This document shows, in pieces, positions 34,912 through 43,150 of a stretch of DNA of 64,000 nucleotides (position 1 is its first letter; the number at the start of each line of letters is the position of its first letter). The notes beneath the pieces were generated by a model. That model did not search any database. It had not been told where the DNA came from and saw only the letters and a program-made list of their open reading frames with translations. The DNA is taken from assembly GCA_934589525.1 (NCBI GenBank), contig CAKTOB010000012.1, positions 1-64,000 of the forward strand. The letters run 5' to 3'. A program made the translations under genes and the position numbers. Origin of the DNA: an uncultured Oscillospiraceae bacterium. Lineage in GTDB: Bacteria; Bacillota; Clostridia; Oscillospirales; Oscillospiraceae.

Positions 34912-35591
34912 TGCGGGATTACAGCTACTCCTATGAGTGGGATCGGGAGTATTGTTATCCAAATTCCAATGTACTCATGAACAAGCTGAATATTCAGGAC
35001 GCGGATGCGCTTCATACTGCGGAACGTGAGATTACGTCCCTCCGGTTGGCAGCAGCGAAGATGCAGCCTATCAAGGGCAAGTTTGACATGCGGCATCTGC
35101 AAAAAATCCATGCATACCTCTTTGGCGATATTTATGACTGGGCCGGAAAACTTCGCCATGTGAATATCGCAAAAGGGAACCAGTTTTGTCTGGCGATGAA
35201 TCTGGATACCTATGGAGGCAACCTGTTCAAAAAACTGGAGCAGGAGCATTATTTGATCGGATCAACGGCAAACGTCCCTCACAGGCTGGCTTACTACTTC
35301 AGCGAGATCAATGTTCTGCATCCCTTCCGGGAAGGCAACGGCAGAACCCAACGGTTGTTTATTGAGTATTTGGCCTCTGTGGCGGGATATCGAATGGATT
35401 TTTCACAGGTCAGCCCGGAGGAAATGCTGGTTGCCAGCGCAGATTCCTTTGCCTGCGAATATGAGAGTATCAACCGGATGTTTGAGCAAATTACGACACC
35501 GATTTCGGAAGCCGAGCAGAACGATCATATCCGTTTTTTCTTCGGCAACAAGGGAAAGCCTCTGATGCTGCTGATGGAGAAGCATGATTGA
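34908..35591 (+). CDS. Fic-domain toxin (AMP transferase), class I
   Basis: A 227-residue Fic protein. Its start, YSYEWDREYCYPNSNVL, is typical of Fic/filamentation proteins with VbhA-type partners. The active loop is [12 protein letters not shown] (about residues 137-148), with all catalytic residues intact. Targets in related systems are the ATP-binding sites of type II topoisomerases. No inhibitory (S/T)xxxE(G/N) motif is evident in the chain itself, consistent with control by the upstream small protein. Confidence 0.9.
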   Translation: MMRDYSYSYEWDREYCYPNSNVLMNKLNIQDADALHTAEREITSLRLAAAKMQPIKGKFDMRHLQKIHAYLFGDIYDWAGKLRHVNIAKGNQFCLAMNLDTYGGNLFKKLEQEHYLIGSTANVPHRLAYYFSEINVLHPFREGNGRTQRLFIEYLASVAGYRMDFSQVSPEEMLVASADSFACEYESINRMFEQITTPISEAEQNDHIRFFFGNKGKPLMLLMEKHD

Positions 35592-35670
35592 CTTTTAAAA
35601 GATTCTTGATAAATTGGTTGTGAATCAAAAGAAAATATGTACCTAGAGTGTTGAACCGACACAAACAACT

Positions 35671-35696
35671 GTCCCGCTTCGAATCCGAAGCGGGAC
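35671..35696 (-). terminator. terminator of Cys-rich protein gene
   Basis: A perfect 11-bp stem GTCCCGCTTCG/CGAAGCGGGAC with a 4-base loop, 8 bp past the minus-strand gene end. On the minus strand it is followed by AGTTGTTTG; it can also stop plus-strand transcripts from the Fic operon (GTTTTGG follows). Confidence 0.75.
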
Positions 35697-35703
35697 GTTT
35701 TGG

Positions 35704-36513
35704 TTATTTGCAGCAGTTGTTTTCCTGGGGGCACTTGGGTTTGCACTCGCAGCCCTTGGGGGTGAATTGGGCGGCGGGGAAGGGGATGCGGCTGAACAGT
35801 TCGCAGGGGTCTTCGGCGCAGCCTGGGGAGTCGCAGCATTCCTTGGTGGGGATGCTGTAGTCCATAACGGGGACGATCAGCTGGGCGTCCCGCTCCAGGC
35901 GGACGATGGAAAACTGGCCCAGGGTCACATAGAGCTTTCGCCGGTCAGGCTGCAGCACCAGGTCCTCGTCAAACTGGTTTTTCACCCATTCCGGCAGCTG
36001 CACCGGGCAGCTCTCCCGGGGAAGGCAGTCGCAGACTTCCCGTACCCGGGAGCTGAGGACCATGGGGTCTAAGGCCTCTACAACGGCTGTGGGGCCGTTG
36101 GCAAGGCCGTCGGCCCGGCGGTCGCTGCGGTAGATGTGGGCCCGGCTTTCCTCGCCGCAGAGCACCACCCGCTTGGTAAAGACGGCCAGACCGCACAGGG
36201 CCGCCGGACGGCTGGTGCCGATGACCGTATCAGCCAGCACCCGGTAGAAGAAGGTGATGTCGATGCAGTAGTGGCTGCGGTCAAAGGTTACGGGGCTGAC
36301 GTCTATGTAGGTGCTCAGCAGCTCCGCACACCGGACTCTCGTCCCGGCGGAGCCCTCCAGGGTCCGCTGGGAGCTGGCGGTGAGATAGACGGGCAGGTCC
36401 TCAATGCAGTCCTTGTCCCGGCAGGAGTCGGTGATTTTGCGGGTGTGAATGGACATTGCCTGCCGCAGGTCGTTGGGGCTGCAGCGCAGGGTGTCTGTAC
36501 ATTGATCGGCCAT
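35704..36513 (-). CDS. conserved cysteine-rich protein of unknown function
   Basis: A 269-residue soluble protein with about 21 Cys residues. They cluster at the start (CTDTLRCSPNDLR, DSCRDKDCIEDLPVYL) and at the end (CCDSPGCAEDPCELF, GCECKPKCPQENNCC). The middle is beta-rich with no motif that I recognise. Such Cys-rich, secretion-signal-free proteins in Clostridia are often spore-coat or exosporium components, but no specific similarity could be established. ATG 36513 is backed by AGGAGGT. It follows galM with a 75-bp gap that contains CATAAAAT, which could be a mother-cell sigma -10 element; weak. Confidence 0.6.
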   Translation of the reverse strand: MADQCTDTLRCSPNDLRQAMSIHTRKITDSCRDKDCIEDLPVYLTASSQRTLEGSAGTRVRCAELLSTYIDVSPVTFDRSHYCIDITFFYRVLADTVIGTSRPAALCGLAVFTKRVVLCGEESRAHIYRSDRRADGLANGPTAVVEALDPMVLSSRVREVCDCLPRESCPVQLPEWVKNQFDEDLVLQPDRRKLYVTLGQFSIVRLERDAQLIVPVMDYSIPTKECCDSPGCAEDPCELFSRIPFPAAQFTPKGCECKPKCPQENNCCK

Positions 36514-36588
36514 GGAATTACCTCCTGATAAAAGCGAATGAAGCTTGCGCTTATAGGCCATTTTATGCAGGAGGCGGGAAATGTGCGC

Positions 36589-37608
36589 TTATTTGCAGGA
36601 GAAGCGGTAAACGGTTTCGCTTTTGTAGACCGTATTGGCCTTGGTAATGGGCTGGGCCCAATCGGGATTGTGGAGGCAGTCGGGATAGAACTGGGTCTCC
36701 AGGGCCATGCCGCTGTTGCGGCCGTAGTATACCCCGTCTTTTCCCTGGTCATCCAGGTAGTTGCCGGAGTAGAACTGAATGCCGGGGCAGTCGGTGTAGA
36801 CGCTGAGGCACCGGCCGGAGTCGGGGTCTGTCAGGGTGGCACAGGGATTGCAGAAAACCTCCCAGTTGTGATCATAGCCCCCCTGGAGCTTCAGGGCGTC
36901 ATAATCCGCATTCAAATCCCGGGCGATGGGCTTGGGCACCCGGAAATCCATGGGGCTGCCGGCCACGTCCCGCAGCGCCCCTGTGGGGATGTTCTGGGCA
37001 TCGTCCGGGGTAAAATGCCGGGCGGGCATGGAGAGCACCTGATGGACCGCCCGGTCCGGGTGCTGGTGGCCTGCCAGGTTAAAATAGCTGTGGTTGGTCA
37101 TATTAAAAACCGTATCCTGGTCGGCCTTGGCCCAGTAGCGAATGTGGAGGCCACCCTGGCCGTCCAGGGCGTAGGTGACCCGAATATGGGCATCCCCCGG
37201 GAAGCCCTGGTCCATGTTGGGACTTTCGAGGGAGAACGTCACTTCGGAAGAACCCTCTTTTTCCAGCGTCCACAGACGGTTTTTGAAGAAGTCCGGGCCG
37301 GAGTGAAGGTTGTTGTTGTTTTCGTTGGGGGTCAGGGAAACACGCTTGTTCCCCAGGGTGAATTCCGCGTCCCGCAGACGGTTGGCATTCCGGCCCACGG
37401 TGGCACCCAGAAAGCTGCCGGAGGAAACATAGAGGTTCGGGTCATCAAAACCCAAAACGACGTCAGCAAGGTTCCCTTGGGCATCCGGTACCAACAATGA
37501 CACCAGGGTGGCGCCCAGATCGGTGACCGTGGCGGTGATGCCGCCGTTTTCGATGGTGTAGAGACTGGCTTCCTCACCGCTGTGCAGATTGCCGAATTTC
37601 TTTTTCAT
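36589..37608 (-). CDS. galM: aldose 1-epimerase (galactose mutarotase)
   Basis: A 339-residue enzyme interconverting alpha and beta hexoses before the Leloir pathway. The chain shows the substrate-binding NANRLRDAEF and NNNNLHSG regions, the catalytic His in NMTNHSYFNLAGH and the C-terminal Glu in GMALETQFYPD. No gal genes accompany it. The promoter on the minus strand is TTGTAA (37701-37696), 17 bp, TACAAT (37678-37673). Length and motifs are normal. Confidence 0.94.
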   Translation of the reverse strand: MKKKFGNLHSGEEASLYTIENGGITATVTDLGATLVSLLVPDAQGNLADVVLGFDDPNLYVSSGSFLGATVGRNANRLRDAEFTLGNKRVSLTPNENNNNLHSGPDFFKNRLWTLEKEGSSEVTFSLESPNMDQGFPGDAHIRVTYALDGQGGLHIRYWAKADQDTVFNMTNHSYFNLAGHQHPDRAVHQVLSMPARHFTPDDAQNIPTGALRDVAGSPMDFRVPKPIARDLNADYDALKLQGGYDHNWEVFCNPCATLTDPDSGRCLSVYTDCPGIQFYSGNYLDDQGKDGVYYGRNSGMALETQFYPDCLHNPDWAQPITKANTVYKSETVYRFSCK

Positions 37609-37672
37609 CGGAAAAGCATCCTTTCGTTTTCTGTTTGAAACAGCCTAAGTTATGTTAAGACCATACGGCCCT

Positions 37673-37701
37673 ATTGTACTATATTCCGCCGGGAATTACA
37701 A
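37673..37701 (-). promoter_or_regulatory. galM promoter
   Basis: Minus strand TTGTAA, 17 bp, TACAAT, about 65 bp before the ATG. The rest of the 297-bp galM/nrdD gap, 37702-37813, shows no clear gene. Confidence 0.65.
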
Positions 37702-37813
37702 TGCCTTATTTTGCGGGCCGGGGAAAATCCCGAACTTTCGTTCTCAATTTCGGAAAAACGGCGGCGGGGAGAGTTTCAAATCTTTTTCCCCCAAAAGGGC
37801 GGAAGGAGGCCGA

Positions 37814-37864
37814 CCACAACATTTAGTGGTAGAAGCTTGACAAAAACACAATATGTAGTATAAT
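37814..37864 (+). promoter_or_regulatory. nrdD promoter with two NrdR boxes
   Basis: The promoter is TTGACA (37837-37842), 16 bp, TATAAT (37859-37864). Two 16-bp palindromic boxes flank it: CCACAACATTTAGTGG (37814-37829) and ACACAATATGTAGTAT (37846-37861). Both fit the NrdR consensus and their centres are 32 bp apart, three helical turns, as in known NrdR operators. The second covers the spacer and -10. Confidence 0.8.
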
Positions 37865-37905
37865 GGGGCGGCGAAGAGAAAAATCCCCAGAGAAGGAGCG
37901 TTGTC

Positions 37906-40080
37906 ATGAAGATCATTAAGCGCAACGGCACCGAGGCCGTTTTTGACATTGAGAAAATCAGCATGGCCGTGACCAAGGCCAACAGTGCTGTAGAAGAAAA
38001 AGTCCGGATGACCCCCATGCAGATCAAGCGCATTGCCGAGAGCGTCAGTGTCTCTTGCGAGCAAATGGGCCGCAGCCCCTCCGTTGAGGAGATCCAGGAC
38101 CTGGTAGAAAAGGCCATTATGGCCCACGGCGCTTTTGAAGTGGCCAAGGAATACATCACCTACCGCTACATCCGCAATCTGGCCCGGCAGTCCAACACCA
38201 CCGACGACCGGATCCTGAGCCTCATCGAATGCAATAACGAAGAGGTCAAGCAGGAGAATGCCAATAAAAACCCCACCATTAATGCGGTCCAGCGGGACTA
38301 TATGGCCGGTGAAGTGTCCAAGGACATCACCTCCCGGATCCTGCTGCCCCGGGAGATCGTGGCGGCCCATGAGGCGGGCATTATCCACTTCCACGACTCC
38401 GATTACTATGCCCAGCATATGCACAACTGCGATTTGGTGAACCTGGAGGACATGCTGCAAAACGGCACCGTGATCTCCGGCACCCTGATCGAGAAGCCCC
38501 ATTCCTTTTCCACCGCCTGCAACATCGCCACCCAGATCATTGCCCAGGTGGCCTCCAACCAGTATGGCGGCCAGTCCATTTCCCTGACCCATCTGGCCCC
38601 CTTTGTCCAGATTTCCCGGGAAAAGATCCGCCGCAGCGTGGAAAAGGAGATGCGGGAGTTTGGCGTTACTCCCAGCGAAGAGGCCGTTACCAAGGTGGTA
38701 GAGGACCGGCTCCGGGATGAGGTCCGCCGGGGCGTTCAGACCATCCAGTATCAGGTGGTGACCCTCATGACCACCAACGGCCAGGCCCCCTTCATCACCG
38801 TCTTTATGTACCTGGGCGAGGCCCGGAACGAGCAGGAGAAAAAAGACCTGGCCATGATCATCGAGGAGACTCTGCGCCAGCGCTACGAGGGTGTCAAGAA
38901 CGAGAAGGGCATCTGGATCACCCCGGCCTTCCCCAAGCTGATCTATGTGTTGGAAGAGGAAAACGTCCGGGAGGGCACGCCCTACTGGTATCTGACCCGT
39001 CTGGCCGCCGAGTGTACCGCCAAGCGGATGGTTCCCGACTACATCAGCGAAAAGAAAATGCTGGAGCTGAAGGTGGACAAGAACGGCGAAGGCCACTGCT
39101 ACACCTGCATGGGCTGCCGGTCCTTCCTGACCCCCTATGTGGATGAAAACGGCAAGCCCAAGTATTACGGCCGCTTCAACCAGGGCGTTGTGACACTGAA
39201 CCTGGTGGACGTGGCCCTGTCCTCCGGCCGGGATATGGACAAATTCTGGAAGATTTTTGACGAGCGTCTGGACCTGTGTTACCGGGCCCTCATGTGCCGC
39301 CACAACCGACTAAAGGGCACCCTGTCCGATGCGGCCCCCATTTTGTGGCAGTATGGCGCTTTGGCCAGACTGCAAAAGGGAGAGCCCATTGACAAGCTGC
39401 TCTACGGCGGCTACTCCACCATTTCCCTGGGGTATGCGGGCCTTTACGAGTGCGTCAAATATATGACCGGCAAGTCCCACACCGATGAAGCCGCCAAGCC
39501 CTTTGCCCTGCAGGTCATGCAGTATATGAACGACGCCTGCAAGCGCTGGAAGGCCCAGGAGAACATGGATTTCTCCCTCTACGGCACCCCCCTGGAATCC
39601 ACTACCTATAAGTTTGCCAAGTGCCTGCAGCAGCGCTTCGGCATCATCCCCGGCATTACGGACAAGAGCTATATTACAAACTCCTACCATGTCCATGTGT
39701 CCGAGCCCATCGATGCCTTTACCAAGCTGCGCTTTGAGGCGGAGTTCCAGCAGCTCTCCCCCGGCGGGGCCATCAGCTATGTGGAAGTGCCCAACATGCA
39801 GAACAACATCGATGCGGTATTGCAGGTCATGCAGTTCATCTACGACAACATCATGTATGCCGAGCTGAACACCAAGTCCGATTACTGCCAGGTCTGCGGC
39901 TACGACGGAGAGATTGAGATCCGGGAAGATGACCACAAGCTGGTTTGGGTCTGCCCCCAGTGCGGCAACCGGGACCAGAGCAAAATGAACGTGGCCCGGC
40001 GCACCTGCGGCTACATCGGAACCCAGTTCTGGAACCAGGGCCGGACTCAGGAGATCAAAGACCGGGTGCTGCACCTGTAA
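37906..40080 (+). CDS. nrdD: anaerobic ribonucleoside-triphosphate reductase, class III
   Basis: A 724-residue glycyl-radical enzyme making dNTPs without oxygen. Residues 1-90 form an ATP-cone allosteric domain (IIKRNGTEAVFDIEKI). The C-terminus has the zinc site CQVCG and CPQCG and then the radical loop RRTCGYIGTQFWN, with the Gly about 20 residues from the end. The activating enzyme NrdG, often encoded directly downstream, is not there: a strong terminator follows instead. Control by NrdR is indicated by the two boxes upstream. Confidence 0.96.
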   Translation: MKIIKRNGTEAVFDIEKISMAVTKANSAVEEKVRMTPMQIKRIAESVSVSCEQMGRSPSVEEIQDLVEKAIMAHGAFEVAKEYITYRYIRNLARQSNTTDDRILSLIECNNEEVKQENANKNPTINAVQRDYMAGEVSKDITSRILLPREIVAAHEAGIIHFHDSDYYAQHMHNCDLVNLEDMLQNGTVISGTLIEKPHSFSTACNIATQIIAQVASNQYGGQSISLTHLAPFVQISREKIRRSVEKEMREFGVTPSEEAVTKVVEDRLRDEVRRGVQTIQYQVVTLMTTNGQAPFITVFMYLGEARNEQEKKDLAMIIEETLRQRYEGVKNEKGIWITPAFPKLIYVLEEENVREGTPYWYLTRLAAECTAKRMVPDYISEKKMLELKVDKNGEGHCYTCMGCRSFLTPYVDENGKPKYYGRFNQGVVTLNLVDVALSSGRDMDKFWKIFDERLDLCYRALMCRHNRLKGTLSDAAPILWQYGALARLQKGEPIDKLLYGGYSTISLGYAGLYECVKYMTGKSHTDEAAKPFALQVMQYMNDACKRWKAQENMDFSLYGTPLESTTYKFAKCLQQRFGIIPGITDKSYITNSYHVHVSEPIDAFTKLRFEAEFQQLSPGGAISYVEVPNMQNNIDAVLQVMQFIYDNIMYAELNTKSDYCQVCGYDGEIEIREDDHKLVWVCPQCGNRDQSKMNVARRTCGYIGTQFWNQGRTQEIKDRVLHL

Positions 40081-40092
40081 AAAAGATTCACA

Positions 40093-40136
40093 CCGCCCTT
40101 TCAAGGCATCAGGAACTTGAAAGGGCGGCTTTTTTA
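40093..40136 (+). terminator. terminator of nrdD
   Basis: A perfect 13-bp stem CCGCCCTTTCAAG/CTTGAAAGGGCGG followed by CTTTTTTA. Confidence 0.93.
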
Positions 40137-40162
40137 AAATCGCAAGAAAAAAGCAAGAAACA

Positions 40163-40345
40163 GCCGGTGGTGCCACGGGCCTGTATGTCTCCAAGACCGT
40201 CATCACCGGGGAAAGAGCCATTGTGGAAACGACCGGCCGCACCCTCCGGCACGGCATTCCCCAGGCCCTGATCCAGATGGAGAATCTGGCCTTTATGGCC
40301 ACCACGGTCATCAGTGGCCGGGGACTAATGAAATGCTCAATTTGA
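40163..40345 (+). pseudogene. P-type ATPase fragment (actuator-domain region)
   Basis: The plus frame encodes GLYVSKTVITGERAIVET and, later, MENLAFMATTVISGRG, then a stop. This is the actuator-domain signature of P-type cation ATPases, where canonical sequences read LTGES...PVEK and FMGTxVxSG. The essential TGES is TGER here. There is no start codon or ribosome-binding site, and the fragment lies after the nrdD terminator. Together with the piece at 43150-43367 it is a relic of one gene interrupted by the hydrolase module. Confidence 0.65.
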
Positions 40346-40353
40346 TTTGATTC

Positions 40354-41337
40354 TCACTCCCTCATATACTCCTCCAAATACTCTTCCACAGCTTTCATAT
40401 AGGCGGCGTAAACCAGATTGTCGTTCTGCAAGCCGTGGCCGGAATGTTCCATCACAAAATAGCGATAGTCGGCACCGCTGCTCTGTAGGGCGGCTTCCAG
40501 CCGCTTGGAGGCAAGAAAAGGCTGCACCTTGTCGCAGGCTCCATAGGCAACTACAGTTGGCACGGGATTCCCTGCCACATGATCCGCGGCAGAGATGGCA
40601 TGAACCTTTGACAGATAGGAACCGTCTGCCAGTTCCCCCGGCGTGATCTCCTGCCCGCTCATAACGCTGAACAGCACTGCACCGGCAGCTCTGGATTCTT
40701 CGCTGTCCAGTCCCACACCGAAAATTCCCCAGTCCTCCGCCACAAAGCTGGAGGGGCCGACCGCGCCAAAGGTGAACACCACCGGCACTGGCGCATCCTT
40801 CCCGTCACGGTAGGCATAGATCATCGCAAGCGCATGTCCTGCGGAGCCACCGGCAACGGTCATTTTATCAATGGGATAGCCCTCCTTTACGGCGGCCTCT
40901 ATCACCTTAGGGATGGCTGCTTTGATTTCCTCAGACTGACTCAGGACGCAGGCGGTATTCGTGTCTGTGCGGAGCGTGTAGTTGATGCCTGCCGCCACAT
41001 ACCCCTTGGAGCAGAGCCATGCCAGCATCTCCCGGTCGCCGGATTTGTCCCCGGAGGTAAAGCCGCCTGGGTGGAGGTAGACAGCCAGACCGTAATGGGA
41101 TTTTCCGCTGTCCTTCGGCAGATACAGGTCAAACTTGTTGGCATCCCCATCGCCGTAAGGCATATCCTCTTTCAGCGTGCCGATCTCATCGCTCCATTTG
41201 ACACTGTATTCCTTTGCCCAACCGGGCTGAATTGCAAATTTGCTGACAACACCCACGCCAAAGGCCAGCAGAAATGCCAAAATACCAACTCCAACCGACA
41301 CAACTCCCGCCTTCTTTCTGCTTTTTATCTTATTCAT
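40354..41337 (-). CDS. membrane-anchored alpha/beta hydrolase (esterase-like), copy 1
   Basis: A 327-residue protein. One N-terminal span (about residues 11-33) without a clear cleavage site suggests an anchored, outward-facing enzyme. The hydrolase core has the oxyanion motif YLHPGGF, nucleophile elbow GGSAGH, an acidic YGACDKV and the catalytic His in EHSGHGL, as in the HSL/BD-FAE esterase group. It resembles the product at 42200-43150, including the region before the core (SDEIGTLKEDMPYG versus [14 protein letters not shown]). The start overlaps the stop of a tiny membrane protein gene. The substrate is unknown; acyl esters of sugars or lipids are plausible. Confidence 0.82.
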   Translation of the reverse strand: MNKIKSRKKAGVVSVGVGILAFLLAFGVGVVSKFAIQPGWAKEYSVKWSDEIGTLKEDMPYGDGDANKFDLYLPKDSGKSHYGLAVYLHPGGFTSGDKSGDREMLAWLCSKGYVAAGINYTLRTDTNTACVLSQSEEIKAAIPKVIEAAVKEGYPIDKMTVAGGSAGHALAMIYAYRDGKDAPVPVVFTFGAVGPSSFVAEDWGIFGVGLDSEESRAAGAVLFSVMSGQEITPGELADGSYLSKVHAISAADHVAGNPVPTVVAYGACDKVQPFLASKRLEAALQSSGADYRYFVMEHSGHGLQNDNLVYAAYMKAVEEYLEEYMRE

Positions 41338-41471
41338 AGGATATTCCCTCCAAACATCGTGCCGCCCAGCAGCAGGTTCATCAGTGCCCTTACCGCCAAT
41401 CGACCCAGAACAAAGCCGACCAGGGCAATTGCTGAAAGAATCAAAATTTGTTTTGTTGTTCGTGTCATCAT
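41334..41471 (-). CDS. small single-span membrane protein (45 aa), coupled to hydrolase 1
   Basis: Encodes 45 residues: a short basic start (MMTRTTKQ), one hydrophobic span (ILILSAIALVGFVLG), then RLAVRALMNLLLGG and a short tail. GGAGA lies before the ATG, and its stop overlaps the hydrolase start (ATGA). The same arrangement, with a 32-residue protein, occurs before hydrolase 2. No known family was recognised; a chaperone, anchor or partner for the hydrolase is a possible role. Confidence 0.65.
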   Translation of the reverse strand: MMTRTTKQILILSAIALVGFVLGRLAVRALMNLLLGGTMFGGNIL

Positions 41472-41480
41472 TATTTCTCC

Positions 41481-41528
41481 TTGACTTTTGGATAAGACAA
41501 CTGTATCATCTAATTAGTGATGAGTCAA
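41481..41528. promoter_or_regulatory. overlapping face-to-face promoters of the TetR/hydrolase module
   Basis: Plus strand: TTGACT (41481-41486), 17 bp, TATCAT (41504-41509). Minus strand: TTGACT (41528-41523), 17 bp, TACAGT (41505-41500). The promoters share the same 48 bp. A dyad TCATC...GATGA around TAATTA (41506-41523) sits between the -35 boxes, and a second inverted repeat GTCTCA/TGAGAC lies at 41531-41549. Either could be the TetR operator. Confidence 0.65.
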
Positions 41529-41574
41529 TCGTCTCAGCGAAAATGAGACAAAGTGCAAGGAGATGTATCAGTCT

Positions 41575-42093
41575 GTGAACAATCAGGAGAAGAATACCTA
41601 TGTCCGCAATCAGATTTTGGGAACACTTTTGAAAATGATGCAGGAGCAGCCCTTTGACGATATTTCCATCAGCGCCTTGGTAAGCACGGCGCAGGTGGGG
41701 CGAGCATCCTTTTACCGTAACTATAAAAATAAGGAGGATGTGCTGAGGCAGGAGGCGGAAAGATTGATGCGGACTTGGGGAAAAGAATTTGATGGGCAGG
41801 AACACAAGGCTCCCAACGAATTGCTAATTTCTCTGCTGGATTTTTACAAGGAGCACAAGGAGTTTTATCTTGCGGTTTATGCTGCTGAAATGCCGGACAT
41901 TGTTCTCAATGCCATTCTGAAAGCAACTGCCATCACACCGGATTTGCCGAATGCCCTTGCTTATCTAAAGTCCTCCATCGCCTATATGATTTATGGTTGG
42001 GTCATCGAATGGATGAAGCGTGGAATGCAGGAGAGCGGCACAGAGTTGGCGAAGATGATTGCGCAAGCGCAGGGAACCGGAATCGATCAATAG
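41575..42093 (+). CDS. TetR/AcrR-family transcriptional regulator
   Basis: About 172 residues. The N-terminal helix-turn-helix reads ISISALVSTAQVGRASFYRNYKNKEDVL, a clear TetR DNA-binding domain; the helical C-terminus is typical of ligand-binding and dimerisation domains. Start: an ATG at 41563 abuts the AGGAG sequence with no spacing, so GTG 41575 is preferred, though less than certain. It is divergent from hydrolase unit 1 and lies 11 bp before unit 2. It probably represses both through the shared control region. Its inducer is unknown. Confidence 0.88.
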   Translation: MNNQEKNTYVRNQILGTLLKMMQEQPFDDISISALVSTAQVGRASFYRNYKNKEDVLRQEAERLMRTWGKEFDGQEHKAPNELLISLLDFYKEHKEFYLAVYAAEMPDIVLNAILKATAITPDLPNALAYLKSSIAYMIYGWVIEWMKRGMQESGTELAKMIAQAQGTGIDQ

Positions 42094-42104
42094 GGGGATA
42101 CAGT

Positions 42105-42203
42105 ATGAAGAAAAAAGACATTCTGTTTTTGTTGGCTGTCATAGCGGTGGCCGTTATACTGGGGGCAGTCTGCGGGAAACTGCTGCTGGACAATCTGATA
42201 TGA
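42105..42203 (+). CDS. small single-span membrane protein (32 aa), coupled to hydrolase 2
   Basis: Encodes 32 residues: MKKKD, a span of about 20 hydrophobic residues (ILFLLAVIAVAVILGAVCG), then [13 protein letters not shown] precedes the ATG, and its stop overlaps the start of the following hydrolase (ATGA). It differs in sequence from the 45-residue counterpart but has the same topology and position. Confidence 0.65.
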   Translation: MKKKDILFLLAVIAVAVILGAVCGKLLLDNLI

Positions 42204-43150
42204 AGAAAAGAACCAAAATTGTCATTTACTGCGCCGTATTTGCCGTGGCGTTTCTCGTCAGCGCAGTTGTCCGAATTGAGATGCTGGGCAGCGCCCCTGA
42301 GCGGTTGATTCAGGTGGAATGGAACGATTCTGTGGGAAGTGTTTATAAGGACCTACCGTATGAAAATGAAAACGGTCACGGATATGATTTATATATCCCT
42401 GGTGTTTTGCGCTCGACGGAGGATCAATATCTGATCTTGTTCATCCACGGCGGGAGTTTCAATTCCGGCGCAAAAGAGGACGGCGATGCGTGGTGTAAAT
42501 TCTATGCGTCGAAGGGATATATCACCGCAACAGTAGACTATACTTTGCAGACCCACGGACGGGACGCTTCCATTTATCGGATGAATCAGGAAATAGAGGC
42601 CGCTGTCAGAGCCATCAAGCAGAAAGCGGAGGATCTCGGCTATCGGATCGTCGGAATGGCGCCCTGCGGCGTATCGGCGGGTGGAACGCTTGCAATGAAT
42701 CTGGCATACAACGGAAATTCCGAGATCCCCGTTAAGTTTGTTTTCCAACTGGCTGCGCCAACATACTTTGACCCATCCGAATGGTCGCTGCTGATGCGAG
42801 TGGACAAGCTCAAAACGGAGAACGAGTTCTGTGAAATGATGACCGGCAAGAAGCTGGAGGATTACAGTAATGAAATCCGCAGCATTTCCCCGGCGTGTCT
42901 TGTGCGGGATGATTCTGTTCCTTCTTTGATCGGTTACGGTCTGATCGACCACTGCGTACCGTTGAGCCAAAAATACTATTTGATGGATGCCTACGAAGCG
43001 CATTACGTTCCGTTTGATTATATCGAGTTTCCAAAATCCAACCATGGGATGTATAATGACTTGGAAAAGCTTCAAGAATTTCTGGATAAATCGCTAGAGT
43101 ATGCAGACAGATATTTTGACGGCGAGTGTAACGAAGAAAAAATCGGTTGA
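42200..43150 (+). CDS. membrane-anchored alpha/beta hydrolase (esterase-like), copy 2
   Basis: A 316-residue protein. The N-terminal span is at about residues 6-24 ([18 protein letters not shown]). The hydrolase motifs are [10 protein letters not shown] (oxyanion hole), GVSAGG (nucleophile elbow), YGLIDHCVP (acid) and PKSNHGMY (His). It is a diverged paralogue of the enzyme at 40354-41337. ATG 42200 is fixed by the overlap with the small gene; a longer reading from 42059 passes through the TetR gene. The two copies facing apart under one regulator suggest related but distinct substrates. Confidence 0.83.
   Translation: MKKRTKIVIYCAVFAVAFLVSAVVRIEMLGSAPERLIQVEWNDSVGSVYKDLPYENENGHGYDLYIPGVLRSTEDQYLILFIHGGSFNSGAKEDGDAWCKFYASKGYITATVDYTLQTHGRDASIYRMNQEIEAAVRAIKQKAEDLGYRIVGMAPCGVSAGGTLAMNLAYNGNSEIPVKFVFQLAAPTYFDPSEWSLLMRVDKLKTENEFCEMMTGKKLEDYSNEIRSISPACLVRDDSVPSLIGYGLIDHCVPLSQKYYLMDAYEAHYVPFDYIEFPKSNHGMYNDLEKLQEFLDKSLEYADRYFDGECNEEKIG

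Noticed and set aside
39945..40271. Plus-strand ORF overlapping the end of nrdD
   Set aside because: Its first half is nrdD in another frame and it runs through the nrdD terminator. Only the P-type ATPase frame nearby makes protein sense.
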